Assembly (NCBI GenBank): GCA_947168665.1
Contig: CAMVMX010000015.1
Span: forward strand, 1 to 64,000
Direction of reading: 5' to 3'
Source of the DNA: an uncultured Bacteroidales bacterium
Lineage (GTDB): Bacteria; Bacteroidota; Bacteroidia; Bacteroidales; P3
Length of the DNA stretch: 64,000 nucleotides
The notes under the pieces were generated by a model. The model did no database searches, was not told where the DNA came from, and saw nothing but the letters and a program-made list of their open reading frames with translations. Positions 45,321 through 53,000 of this stretch are shown piece after piece (the stretch's first letter is position 1; each line of letters starts with the position of its first letter). The position numbers and the translations under genes are program-made.

Positions 45321-45485
45321 AGTGCCTTAAAGAGGCATGATTTCAAGGTCGCGTCTCTCCGAGACGCTGCGCAGACTATGTTTCTGTCACCGCACTGCGC
45401 AGTTTTCGGTGTTGCACCCTTCGGTCGCGACACTGTCCAAAACTGCTTGTACGGTGTTATTGAGATTCAACTTCTTCGAGGTTGC
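45321..45485. repeat. Dispersed palindromic element, diverged copy C
   Basis: Shares with copies A and B the hairpins GCCTTAAAGAGGC and GCGTCTCTCCGAGACGC, the block CACCGCACTGCGCAG, and CTTGTACGGTGTTATTGAGAT. The order is rearranged, with extra sequence in the middle and no clear terminal repeats. A frame from 45300 reads through it and is probably not a gene. Confidence 0.65.
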
Positions 45486-45983
45486 GGGGATGGCAATCAA
45501 TCTGAAATATTAAATTGTAGAATTATTCAGAACGTAAGAACAACTAATGAGGGTGTGGCGATGTCGGGACAGTTGTTCGGGCAGGTGGCGGACGGGCCGA
45601 ATGTGGGGTGTCCCGTTGCGGGATAGAGGGGCGGTCGGCCCTGACACGCGAGGCGGCGAAGCGGGGTGTGGTCAGGCTGAGGGTGAATTGTCTGCCCTCG
45701 CCGCTGTTGCGGAAGAAGGTGTATTGGGAAAAGGCAAGGCGGGCTGGATCGGGGCGGAGAAAACGGCGTATGGTGCCGGGGAGTGGAGGAACGGCTTTTT
45801 TTTTGTTGCTATGTCGAAAGTTTTGTGTATTTTTGCATTGCCTGTAGGTGTGGGAGCCGGCGACGGGTGGAGGGGATAGGTGATTGATTGACATGGGTGT
45901 GTGGCGTCGGGAGTGAGGTGGCGGGCGGGCGTTGATTTTATGTTTTTGGAACTATTTTTTATTAAATTAAATACTAAGACAAG
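45486..45983. other. Intergenic region before the lipoprotein gene
   Basis: About 500 bases. It contains a GC-rich stretch without a supported gene and the promoter at 45806-45835, which implies a leader of roughly 140 nt before the lipoprotein start. Confidence 0.45.
45806..45835 (+). promoter_or_regulatory. Promoter for the lipoprotein/hemerythrin/LuxR genes
   Basis: TTG (45806-45808), exactly 19 bases, then TATTTTTG (45828-45835): a full Bacteroidota consensus. Confidence 0.6.
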
Positions 45984-46544
45984 ATGAAACACAGGATTGC
46001 TTTGTTGACGGCGGCAATGGCCGCGGTATTGGCCACGGGCTGCACACAGATGCGTGATGTGGTGTCGATGGGAGGTTATGAGAGGACGGTGGCACAGATG
46101 ACCAACGATATGGAGCGCCAGGGCTACCGGCAGACGGGCGCGGAGTCGAAGTCGGCGAATGAGATTTCGGTGGACAAGACGATCACGTATTACAACCACG
46201 GCCGGGAGTCGGGCTATTCGCAGAAGATGAAGAATAACTTGTATTACCACAATGTGTATACGTTTGCGGACAGCGTGGGGAACCAGGCGACGGTGACGAC
46301 GATATACAAGCCTGCCAAGGCAGGAGAGACGGTGTATCTGGAGGAGTATGAGCTGGAAGGATGCAAGACGACGAACCCGAATGACTATGCCCGTGTGTGC
46401 GGGCAGGAGGGCCCTGTGAAGCGGAATCTGCAACAACTGGAGAGGGACACGACAGTGAAGGATTTGGATGTGCTGATGACGACGCTGCTGGTGGGTGGCA
46501 TCGCGGTGGCGGTGTCGATTGTGGCGGCATTGGCATTTGATTGA
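45984..46544 (+). CDS. Predicted lipoprotein of unknown function
   Basis: A 186-residue protein with a lipoprotein signal (VLATGC, Cys20) and a second hydrophobic segment at the C-terminus (TTLLVGGIAVAVSIVAALAF), so it may be attached at both ends. The middle is polar with Tyr-rich stretches. The family is not recognised. The hemerythrin-like gene follows after 43 bases. Codons are strongly G-ending, like its downstream neighbours. Confidence 0.75.
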   Translation: MKHRIALLTAAMAAVLATGCTQMRDVVSMGGYERTVAQMTNDMERQGYRQTGAESKSANEISVDKTITYYNHGRESGYSQKMKNNLYYHNVYTFADSVGNQATVTTIYKPAKAGETVYLEEYELEGCKTTNPNDYARVCGQEGPVKRNLQQLERDTTVKDLDVLMTTLLVGGIAVAVSIVAALAFD

Positions 46545-46587
46545 TTATAGGCAACAGAAGAACCGCAAGGATGAATCTCTTTTCGGA

Positions 46588-47304
46588 ATGGATGAAGCGA
46601 TGAAGAAGCACGGTTTGTTTACGGGACGGACGAAGATGGCTGATGTGGTGGCGACGAACCACACGCTGATTCTGGCTATGCCAAGGCTGGGAATTGCACT
46701 GGGGTTTGGAGAGAGGAGTGTGCAGGAGGTGTGCCGTGCGTATGGGCTGCCGGTCGACTTTGTGTTGCTGATTTTCAACGTGTATACGTTTGATGATTAT
46801 CTGCCGGAGGGGGATGAGCTGGCGGCGACGGATTTGGGGCCTTTAGTGCCGTATCTGGAGGCGAGCCACCGCTATTACCTGACAGAGCGGCTGCCGCATA
46901 TTGAGCGGCATCTGCTGCATGTGGCTGGCAGCGCGGGCGAGCGGTATGGGTCGATATTGAAGAGTTTTTTTGAGGATTACCGCAAGGAGGTGGTGGAGCA
47001 TTTTGAGAGCGAGGAGCGCGATGTGTTCCCCTATCTGGAGGAGCTGATGCGCGGCCGGAGGGGCGAGAAACCACTGTCGGAGCATTTTGCGGACAACCAC
47101 ACGGATTTGGTGGACAAGCTGAAGGATTTAACGCAGATATTGTATAAGTATATCCCGTGCGAGGGTTTCGCCGAGGAGCTGAACGAGCTGGTGTTTGCCA
47201 TCCTGCAGCTGAGCGCGGACCTGGAGAAACACGCGGTGATAGAGGAGAAGGTGTTGCTGCCGTGTATCCAGCAGTTGGAAAGGAGGGAGGGGGATGAAGC
47301 CTAA
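46588..47304 (+). CDS. Hemerythrin-domain protein
   Basis: A 238-residue cytosolic protein. The first 95 residues resemble the DUF542/ScdA-type N-domain (MADVVATNHTLILAMPRLGIALGFGERSV). The rest is a hemerythrin-like four-helix bundle with ASHRYYLTERLPHIERHL, VEHFESEERDVFPYL, HFADNHTDL and EKHAVIEEKVLLP, supplying the His/Glu ligands of a di-iron site. Relatives (ScdA/YtfE) repair iron-sulfur clusters or sense oxygen or nitric oxide. The last 11 bases overlap the LuxR-type gene, so the two act together. The start is ATG 46588 or 46600. Confidence 0.88.
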   Translation: MDEAMKKHGLFTGRTKMADVVATNHTLILAMPRLGIALGFGERSVQEVCRAYGLPVDFVLLIFNVYTFDDYLPEGDELAATDLGPLVPYLEASHRYYLTERLPHIERHLLHVAGSAGERYGSILKSFFEDYRKEVVEHFESEERDVFPYLEELMRGRRGEKPLSEHFADNHTDLVDKLKDLTQILYKYIPCEGFAEELNELVFAILQLSADLEKHAVIEEKVLLPCIQQLERREGDEA

Positions 47305-47872
47305 GATGCAGGTGCTGGTGGCCGAGCCGAGCGATATAATCCGCGAGGGGCTGCGGGCCCTGCTGGACGAGGATGAGTTTGTGATGCAGGCGCCGCTGCG
47401 GGATTTGCCGGTGGATATGGCACAGCGGATTGGACGGCAGCAGCCGGATATATTGATTTTGAACCCGACGCTGCTGAACACACCGCCGAGGATGCAGCTG
47501 GTGTCTATTCAGCAGGCACGGACGAGTATGGCGGTGGTGGCGCTGGTGTATGAATATATTGACCCGGCGCTGTTGTCGCAGTTTAAGACAGTGCTGGACA
47601 TCAGGGAGAAGGGAAGCCGGGTGGCACAGCTGCTGAGAGAGTGTTGCCAGAACGAGAGCGAGGAGGAGGACAGCTATGAGTTGAGCGAGAGGGAAACGGA
47701 GGTGCTGGTGTTGCTGGCCAAGGGGTGCAGCAGCAAGGAGATTGCGGACAAACTGAACATCAGTGTGCATACGGTGAACACGCACCGGAAGAATATCACG
47801 AGGAAGACGGGCATCAAGAGTGTGGCGGGATTGGCGGTGTATGCGATGCTGCACAATCTGGTGGTGGGATGA
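47294..47872 (+). CDS. LuxR-type response regulator with degenerate receiver
   Basis: A 192-residue regulator. Residues 1-115 have a receiver-like pattern (VLVAEPSDIIREGLRALL). Where the phosphorylated Asp should stand the sequence is LILNPTLL (Asn), so ordinary phosphorylation is unlikely. Residues 128-190 are a LuxR HTH domain (LSERETEVLVLLAKG, KEIADKLNISVHTVNTHRKN). It overlaps the hemerythrin gene by 11 bases, which suggests that the iron protein, rather than a kinase, supplies its signal. I recall such pairs in other Bacteroidales. Confidence 0.88.
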   Translation: MKPKMQVLVAEPSDIIREGLRALLDEDEFVMQAPLRDLPVDMAQRIGRQQPDILILNPTLLNTPPRMQLVSIQQARTSMAVVALVYEYIDPALLSQFKTVLDIREKGSRVAQLLRECCQNESEEEDSYELSERETEVLVLLAKGCSSKEIADKLNISVHTVNTHRKNITRKTGIKSVAGLAVYAMLHNLVVG

Positions 47873-47879
47873 GTGGGGA

Positions 47880-47898
47880 TGTCAAACGTCAAAAATGT
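47880..47898. repeat. GTCAAA-family repeat core
   Basis: TGTCAAACGTCAAAAATGT between the LuxR-type gene and the MFS gene; the same core as 43087-43101 and the complement of 38916-38934. Confidence 0.45.
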
Positions 47899-47925
47899 AG
47901 AATTTGGAAAAGTAGCAGGAAGAAT

Positions 47926-49113
47926 ATGGCAGAGCAGAAAATGGAACGGTTGTGGAATGCCAACTACACGAAGGTGTGGGTGGCGAACTTTATGATTTTC
48001 TTCTCGTTTATGCTACTGACGCCGCTGCTGCCGATTTATCTGAGCGAGCATTTCGGAGCGGACAAGGATACGATAGGACTGGTACTGTTCGGGTATGCGG
48101 TGATGGCGTTGGTGGCGAGGTTGTTTTCGGGCTATGTGGTGGACAGTTTTCCGAGAAAGATGGTGTTGCTTATCAGTTTCACTGTGTTCACGCTGTTCTT
48201 TGTGGGATATGTGGCCGCGGGGACGTTGATGTTGTTTGCGGCGGTGAGGACGGTGCACGGGATGCCGTTTGGCTTTACGACGGTGGCGAACAGCACGGTG
48301 GCGATTGATGTGCTGCCGTCGTCGCGGCGGACGGAAGGAATAGGGCTGTACGGGTTGAGCAACAACTTGGCTTCGGCCATCTCACCGACGATAGCGATTT
48401 GGATTTATACGACGACGCATAATTTCGATATTATTTTCTGGCTGGCGATGGGTGTTGCGACGGTGGGGCTGCTGATTGACGCAACAGTGAAGACGCGTCC
48501 CAGGGAGCTGGTGAAGGACAAGCAGCCTATATCCCTCGACCGATTCTTCTTGATGAAGGGGATGGGTGAGGCGTTGACGATGGTGTGCTTTGCGTTCAGC
48601 TATGGCGTGATGAGCACCTACGTGGCCATCTATGGCAAGGAACGGCTGGGAATAGAGGGCGGCTCGGGGACTTTCTTCCTGTTGCTGTCGCTGGGATTGA
48701 TATTATCGCGGCTGCAGGGCAACAAGGCCTTGCGGCAGGGCAAGATAACTTATAACGCGTCGTTGGGCGTGTGTGTGTCGTTGGTTGGGTACTTGTTGTT
48801 TGCCGCTTTCCCCAATGCGTTTGGCTATTATGCGGCGGCATTGGTGATAGGACTTGGGAACGGACACATGTATCCAGCCTATCAGAATATGTTTGTGGAC
48901 CTTGCGCCGCACACGCAGCGCGGCACAGCCAACAGCTCGATATTGGTGGCGTGGGATGTGGGCGTGGGCATCGGCATACTGCTGGGCGGTGTGCTGAGCG
49001 AGAATTGGGGCTACAGCGCGGCTTTCTGGGCTGCGTGGGTGGTGAACCTGGCTGGCTTTGTGGGGTATTGGGTGTATGTGAAAGGGCATTTCAGCCGCGA
49101 GCGGCTCAGGTGA
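47926..49113 (+). CDS. MFS transporter
   Basis: A 395-residue major facilitator with 12 predicted helices. The MFS loop 2-3 motif appears as GYVVDSFPRKMVLL. The segments RTVHGMPFGFTTVANSTVAIDVLPSSRR and GNGHMYPAYQNMFVDLAPHTQRGTANS are typical of the YfcJ/YwoG-like exporter group. The substrate is unknown. The start at 47926 is preferred over the open upstream frame that overlaps the regulator gene. Confidence 0.88.
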   Translation: MAEQKMERLWNANYTKVWVANFMIFFSFMLLTPLLPIYLSEHFGADKDTIGLVLFGYAVMALVARLFSGYVVDSFPRKMVLLISFTVFTLFFVGYVAAGTLMLFAAVRTVHGMPFGFTTVANSTVAIDVLPSSRRTEGIGLYGLSNNLASAISPTIAIWIYTTTHNFDIIFWLAMGVATVGLLIDATVKTRPRELVKDKQPISLDRFFLMKGMGEALTMVCFAFSYGVMSTYVAIYGKERLGIEGGSGTFFLLLSLGLILSRLQGNKALRQGKITYNASLGVCVSLVGYLLFAAFPNAFGYYAAALVIGLGNGHMYPAYQNMFVDLAPHTQRGTANSSILVAWDVGVGIGILLGGVLSENWGYSAAFWAAWVVNLAGFVGYWVYVKGHFSRERLR

Positions 49114-49157
49114 GAGAAATTATTGGGTTTGATAGATAACAATAGAATTAATAGATT

Positions 49158-50615
49158 ATGTTACGGAAAGTTAGAATAGTTTTGGCCAGTGTGTTCTTTT
49201 TGGGAATCACGCTGCTGTTACTGGATTTTACGGGTGTGATGCATCTGTATTTGGGCTGGATGGCCAAGTTGCAGCTGCTGCCTGCGGTGCTGTCGCTGAA
49301 TGTGGCGGTGGTGCTGTTCTTTGTGGTGGTGACGCTGCTGGTGGGCAGGACTTACTGCTCGGTGGTGTGTCCGATGGGGGTGATGCAGGATGTGTTTATC
49401 TGGCTGGGCGGCCGGTGGAAGAAGAACCGTTTCCACTACACCAAAGGTTGGCCTTGGCTGAGAGTGGCGATGCTGGTGGTGTTTGTGTTGCTGATGGTGC
49501 TGGGCTTGAACGGGCTGGCTATATTGATTGCCCCGTACAGCGCCTATGGCCGTATCGCCACGAATTTGTTCCAGCCGGTGTATATGTGGATTAACAATTT
49601 GTGTGCCTATTTTGCCGAGCGTGCTGACAGCTATGCTTTCTACAGTGTGGATGTGTGGGTGAAGAGCGGGGTGACGCTGGCTGTGGCCGCGGTGACGTTT
49701 GTGGTGGTGGGATTTGTGTCGTTCCGCTGGGGCAGAGTGTGGTGCAACTCGGTATGCCCGGTGGGTACGGTGCTGGGTTTCCTGTCGCGTTTTGCGTGGC
49801 TGAAACCGCATATCGACACGGGCAAGTGCAACGGTTGCGGCAAGTGTGCCCGCAATTGCAAGGCTCAGTGCATCAATCCCAAGGAGCATACGGTGGACGC
49901 ATCGCGGTGTGTGGCTTGTTTCGACTGTCTGGAGAATTGCAGCCAGAAGGCAATCTCTTTCAGCCACGGCAAAGCTGTGGTGAAGGAGGAAACGGTGGAT
50001 GGGTCGCGCCGTAAGTTTATGGCCGCCACGGCCACTGTGGGAGCTGCCATGGCCCTGCAGGCACAGGAGAAGAAAGTGGACGGCGGACTGGCAGCCCTCA
50101 TCGATAAGAAACTGCCGGAGAGGCAGGTGCCGCTGAAACCCTTTGGGGCCAAGAGCCTGAAGAATTTTTCGAACCGTTGCACGGGGTGCCAGCTTTGTGT
50201 GAGCGAGTGTCCACAGCAGGTGTTGCGCCCGTCGCAGAAACTGACCACGCTGCTGCAGCCGGAGATGGCTTTCGACAAGGGCTATTGCCCGCCGGACTGC
50301 ACACGGTGCAGCGAGGTTTGTCCCGCCGGAGCTATCCAGAAGATAGACACGGCGCAGAAGAGTGCCATCAGTATAGGCCATGCCGTGACGGTGCCGCAGA
50401 ACTGTCTGCAGGGTCAGGGTGTGGAGTGCAACGCCTGTTCGCGCCACTGCCCGGCAGCGGCCATCAGCATAGTGAGCGACCCCTCGACGGGACACAGCCG
50501 CGTGGCCGTCAACGAGTCGCGCTGTCTGGGCTGCGGAGCTTGCGAGTATTACTGCCCGGTGCGCCCGTTCAGTGCCATCTATGTGGAGGGCCGCGAGGTG
50601 CATACCGCCATTTAA
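49158..50615 (+). CDS. Membrane polyferredoxin (NapH/NapG-like fusion)
   Basis: A 485-residue membrane iron-sulfur protein. The N-terminal half has about four membrane helices with two C-x-x-x-C-P motifs (CSVVCPMG, CNSVCPVG), as in NapH/NosR/CcoG-type quinol dehydrogenase modules. Two 4Fe-4S motifs follow (CNGCGKCARNC, CVACFDCLENC). An internal Tat-like sequence SRRKFMAATATVG then leads into a NapG-like ferredoxin half with at least four more cluster motifs (CTGCQLCVSEC, CPPDCTRCSEVC, CNACSRHC, CLGCGACEYYC). It probably passes electrons from quinol to a periplasmic partner. The partner is not adjacent unless it is the Tat-exported reductase at 53001. Confidence 0.87.
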   Translation: MLRKVRIVLASVFFLGITLLLLDFTGVMHLYLGWMAKLQLLPAVLSLNVAVVLFFVVVTLLVGRTYCSVVCPMGVMQDVFIWLGGRWKKNRFHYTKGWPWLRVAMLVVFVLLMVLGLNGLAILIAPYSAYGRIATNLFQPVYMWINNLCAYFAERADSYAFYSVDVWVKSGVTLAVAAVTFVVVGFVSFRWGRVWCNSVCPVGTVLGFLSRFAWLKPHIDTGKCNGCGKCARNCKAQCINPKEHTVDASRCVACFDCLENCSQKAISFSHGKAVVKEETVDGSRRKFMAATATVGAAMALQAQEKKVDGGLAALIDKKLPERQVPLKPFGAKSLKNFSNRCTGCQLCVSECPQQVLRPSQKLTTLLQPEMAFDKGYCPPDCTRCSEVCPAGAIQKIDTAQKSAISIGHAVTVPQNCLQGQGVECNACSRHCPAAAISIVSDPSTGHSRVAVNESRCLGCGACEYYCPVRPFSAIYVEGREVHTAI

Positions 50616-50666
50616 TGAGGAATCCATTCATTTAACAACTAATATCTAACAACATCAAACAAAACT

Positions 50667-51629
50667 ATGAGTAAAATTCTCGATACGCTTAGCGTAGTGA
50701 AGACCTACAAGTTCTGGAAAGAGCTTGTAATCATGACCCTCGGCATGTTTGTGACAGCCGCCGCTGTATACTATTTCTTAGTGCCGAGCAAGCTGATTAT
50801 CGGCACTATCTCCGGCTTGTCGATTGTGCTGGACAACATTTTCAAGGCGGCGGGCATCAATATCGGCCTGTCGGTGATTATCATGGCTATCAATGCCATC
50901 CTGCTCATCCTGGCATGGGTGCTGATTGGGCATGAGTTCGGGGCCAAGACAGTCTACACGGCCATGATTCTCGGTCCTCTGACCGATGTGTGGGACGCTA
51001 TCCTGCCTTGGCAGAAGATTGCCAACGATAACCTTGTGACGGGTACCCCCTCGGTGATGGGCGACCCCTGGCTGGACCTCTGCTGCTTTGTGCTGCTGCT
51101 GAGTGCTTCGCAAGCTTTGATGTTCAGTATCAACGCTTCCACTGGCGGTCTGGACATTCTGGCCAAGATTGTGAACAAGTATCTGCATTTCGACATCGGC
51201 ACGTCGGTCAGCATCGCCGGTGCCGTCATCTGCTGCACGGCTTTCTTCATCAACCCCTTCCGCATGGTGGTCATCGGCCTTATCGGCACCTGGATCAACG
51301 GCTTGGTGGTGGACTATTTCACGGCTTCGCTCAACAACCGCAAGCGTGTCTGTATTGTGTCGAAAGACTATGACCGTATCCGCCGTTATATCATCGACGA
51401 CCTGCACCGTGGCTGCACCCTCTATGAGGTTATCGGCGGCTATACCAACGAGCGCAGCATCGAGCTGGAAGTGCTGCTCACCAAGGACGAGTTCAGCAAC
51501 CTCATGGCTTTCCTGCGCGACAACGAAATCAACGCCTTCACCACGGCGGGCAATGTGAGCGAGGTGTATGGCCTCTGGACCAAACACAGCAAAAAGAAAC
51601 AGCTCAAAGCGCACGCCGAAAATCGCTAA
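50667..51629 (+). CDS. YitT family membrane protein
   Basis: A 320-residue protein with five to six helices (DUF161/YitT_membrane; the conserved STGGLDILAKIV is visible) and a C-terminal DUF2179 domain (ILHRGCTLYEVIGGYT-like sequence RGCTLYEVIGGYTNERS). The function is unsettled; relatives are proposed transporters. It follows the polyferredoxin gene after 51 bases and precedes the CPBP gene by 33. Confidence 0.92.
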   Translation: MSKILDTLSVVKTYKFWKELVIMTLGMFVTAAAVYYFLVPSKLIIGTISGLSIVLDNIFKAAGINIGLSVIIMAINAILLILAWVLIGHEFGAKTVYTAMILGPLTDVWDAILPWQKIANDNLVTGTPSVMGDPWLDLCCFVLLLSASQALMFSINASTGGLDILAKIVNKYLHFDIGTSVSIAGAVICCTAFFINPFRMVVIGLIGTWINGLVVDYFTASLNNRKRVCIVSKDYDRIRRYIIDDLHRGCTLYEVIGGYTNERSIELEVLLTKDEFSNLMAFLRDNEINAFTTAGNVSEVYGLWTKHSKKKQLKAHAENR

Positions 51630-51662
51630 GCCATTCGTAATCCATAAATACGTATACCCTTT

Positions 51663-52946
51663 ATGAAAAAGCCAAAACAATTCGACAAACGGTTCCTCCC
51701 CATGCTGTGGATAGGGCTGGGACTGTGGCTGCTGGCCATCGCAGTGACCTATATTCTGGAGGAAACCGGCAACGCCCCGTCGGGACAGACCAACCTGATG
51801 AGCATGGGCAAGATGATGTTCCAACGGATTCCCCTGTTTATCCTGCTGTTGCTGTGCGTGGTGCAGCCGGTGTTCGAGGAGTTCGCCTTCCGCCTCTGGA
51901 CGGTGGGGAAGAAATGGACCACCGCCGTATGCCTGGTGCTGATGGCTTTCTTCGTGCTGAGCGAGATGAAGCTTTGGGGACTGTTGCCCCTGGCAGCTTT
52001 CGTCGTGGTGCTGATTTGTGTCAAGAATCGGTATACGCAGTTATGGCTCAACTCATTCATATCATCGCTGGCCTTCTCGCTGTGCCACGTATCGGGTTTC
52101 GGCGAGTTTGGCTGGGGGATGGTGTTCGGACTCTTGGACATCTTCGGCATGGCCTTGGTGCTTTGCTGGTTGGCCATCAATATCAACTTCTGGATGGCGC
52201 CGCTGCTGCATGTGCTTAACAACTCGCTGGCTATCCTGCTGCCCTTCTTCCTCTTGCCCGACCCCGTCACCTCCGAGGTGAAATCCACCGTGGGTGGCGA
52301 GATGACGGAAGGCTTCAAAACCGTGATAGAACCACTCCATGCCTTTCGCAACAACGATGCCCTGATAGAGGGCAGCGCCGACCTGTCGATGCTTTCAGTC
52401 GATGCTACGGAATTCTATCTTGTGGGCGAGCCGGCCCAGATTGCCATGAAACTGGCCCAGAAGGCAGACAGTGAGGCGATGTATTATTACGACTGGGTGT
52501 CGCGCAACGAGAGTATGGAAGAGCGTGTGGTCTACCGCGTGAGCGACCGTGTGGGGCCAGCGTTCGATTATGCACAGCTGCGGGACTGCTATCTGGAAGA
52601 CATCGCCACATTTATGGATGACACCATCGTGGCCGACACTGTGGAGGCTATGCTCAAAGAGATTTGGCTTGTCTACGACGATGGCCGTGAGGAACTGCTC
52701 ACCGAGCAGTCGGCCGACCGGTGGGAAGCCCAGGAGCAAGTGTTGAACTCAGGCAAGATGCTGCTCACGGAGTATAGCGCTACAAGCGACACCACAGTCG
52801 AATTGCACTACTACTCTGTTGAGAAGACATGGGATGAGAGCAGCCCCCTCTCCGCTGCTTTCAAACTCTCGTACCTTGCCAAGATGACGCATTTCCATCT
52901 CGAATATCGCGACGCACACAAAACCCAGTATATTATATTCAGATAA
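51663..52946 (+). CDS. CPBP-family intramembrane protease with extra C-terminal domain
   Basis: A 427-residue protein. Residues 1-205 carry about seven helices and the CPBP/Abi motifs EEFAFRLW (glutamate pair and Arg), SLCHVSGF and LLHVLNN. The remaining 220 residues are a soluble, acidic region of unknown family that CPBP proteins normally lack. CPBP members are Rce1-like proteases, used for prenyl-protein or bacteriocin-related processing. It lies 33 bases after the YitT gene. Confidence 0.83.
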   Translation: MKKPKQFDKRFLPMLWIGLGLWLLAIAVTYILEETGNAPSGQTNLMSMGKMMFQRIPLFILLLLCVVQPVFEEFAFRLWTVGKKWTTAVCLVLMAFFVLSEMKLWGLLPLAAFVVVLICVKNRYTQLWLNSFISSLAFSLCHVSGFGEFGWGMVFGLLDIFGMALVLCWLAININFWMAPLLHVLNNSLAILLPFFLLPDPVTSEVKSTVGGEMTEGFKTVIEPLHAFRNNDALIEGSADLSMLSVDATEFYLVGEPAQIAMKLAQKADSEAMYYYDWVSRNESMEERVVYRVSDRVGPAFDYAQLRDCYLEDIATFMDDTIVADTVEAMLKEIWLVYDDGREELLTEQSADRWEAQEQVLNSGKMLLTEYSATSDTTVELHYYSVEKTWDESSPLSAAFKLSYLAKMTHFHLEYRDAHKTQYIIFR

Positions 52947-53000
52947 CAAGTAACAAGCATTGCGGCAACCCAGCCGCCCAACGATTAAAGAACACAGATT

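Noticed and set aside
45300-45626. Frame from 45300 as a real protein gene
   Set aside because: Most of it lies in a copy of the dispersed palindromic element, with no family or signal features.
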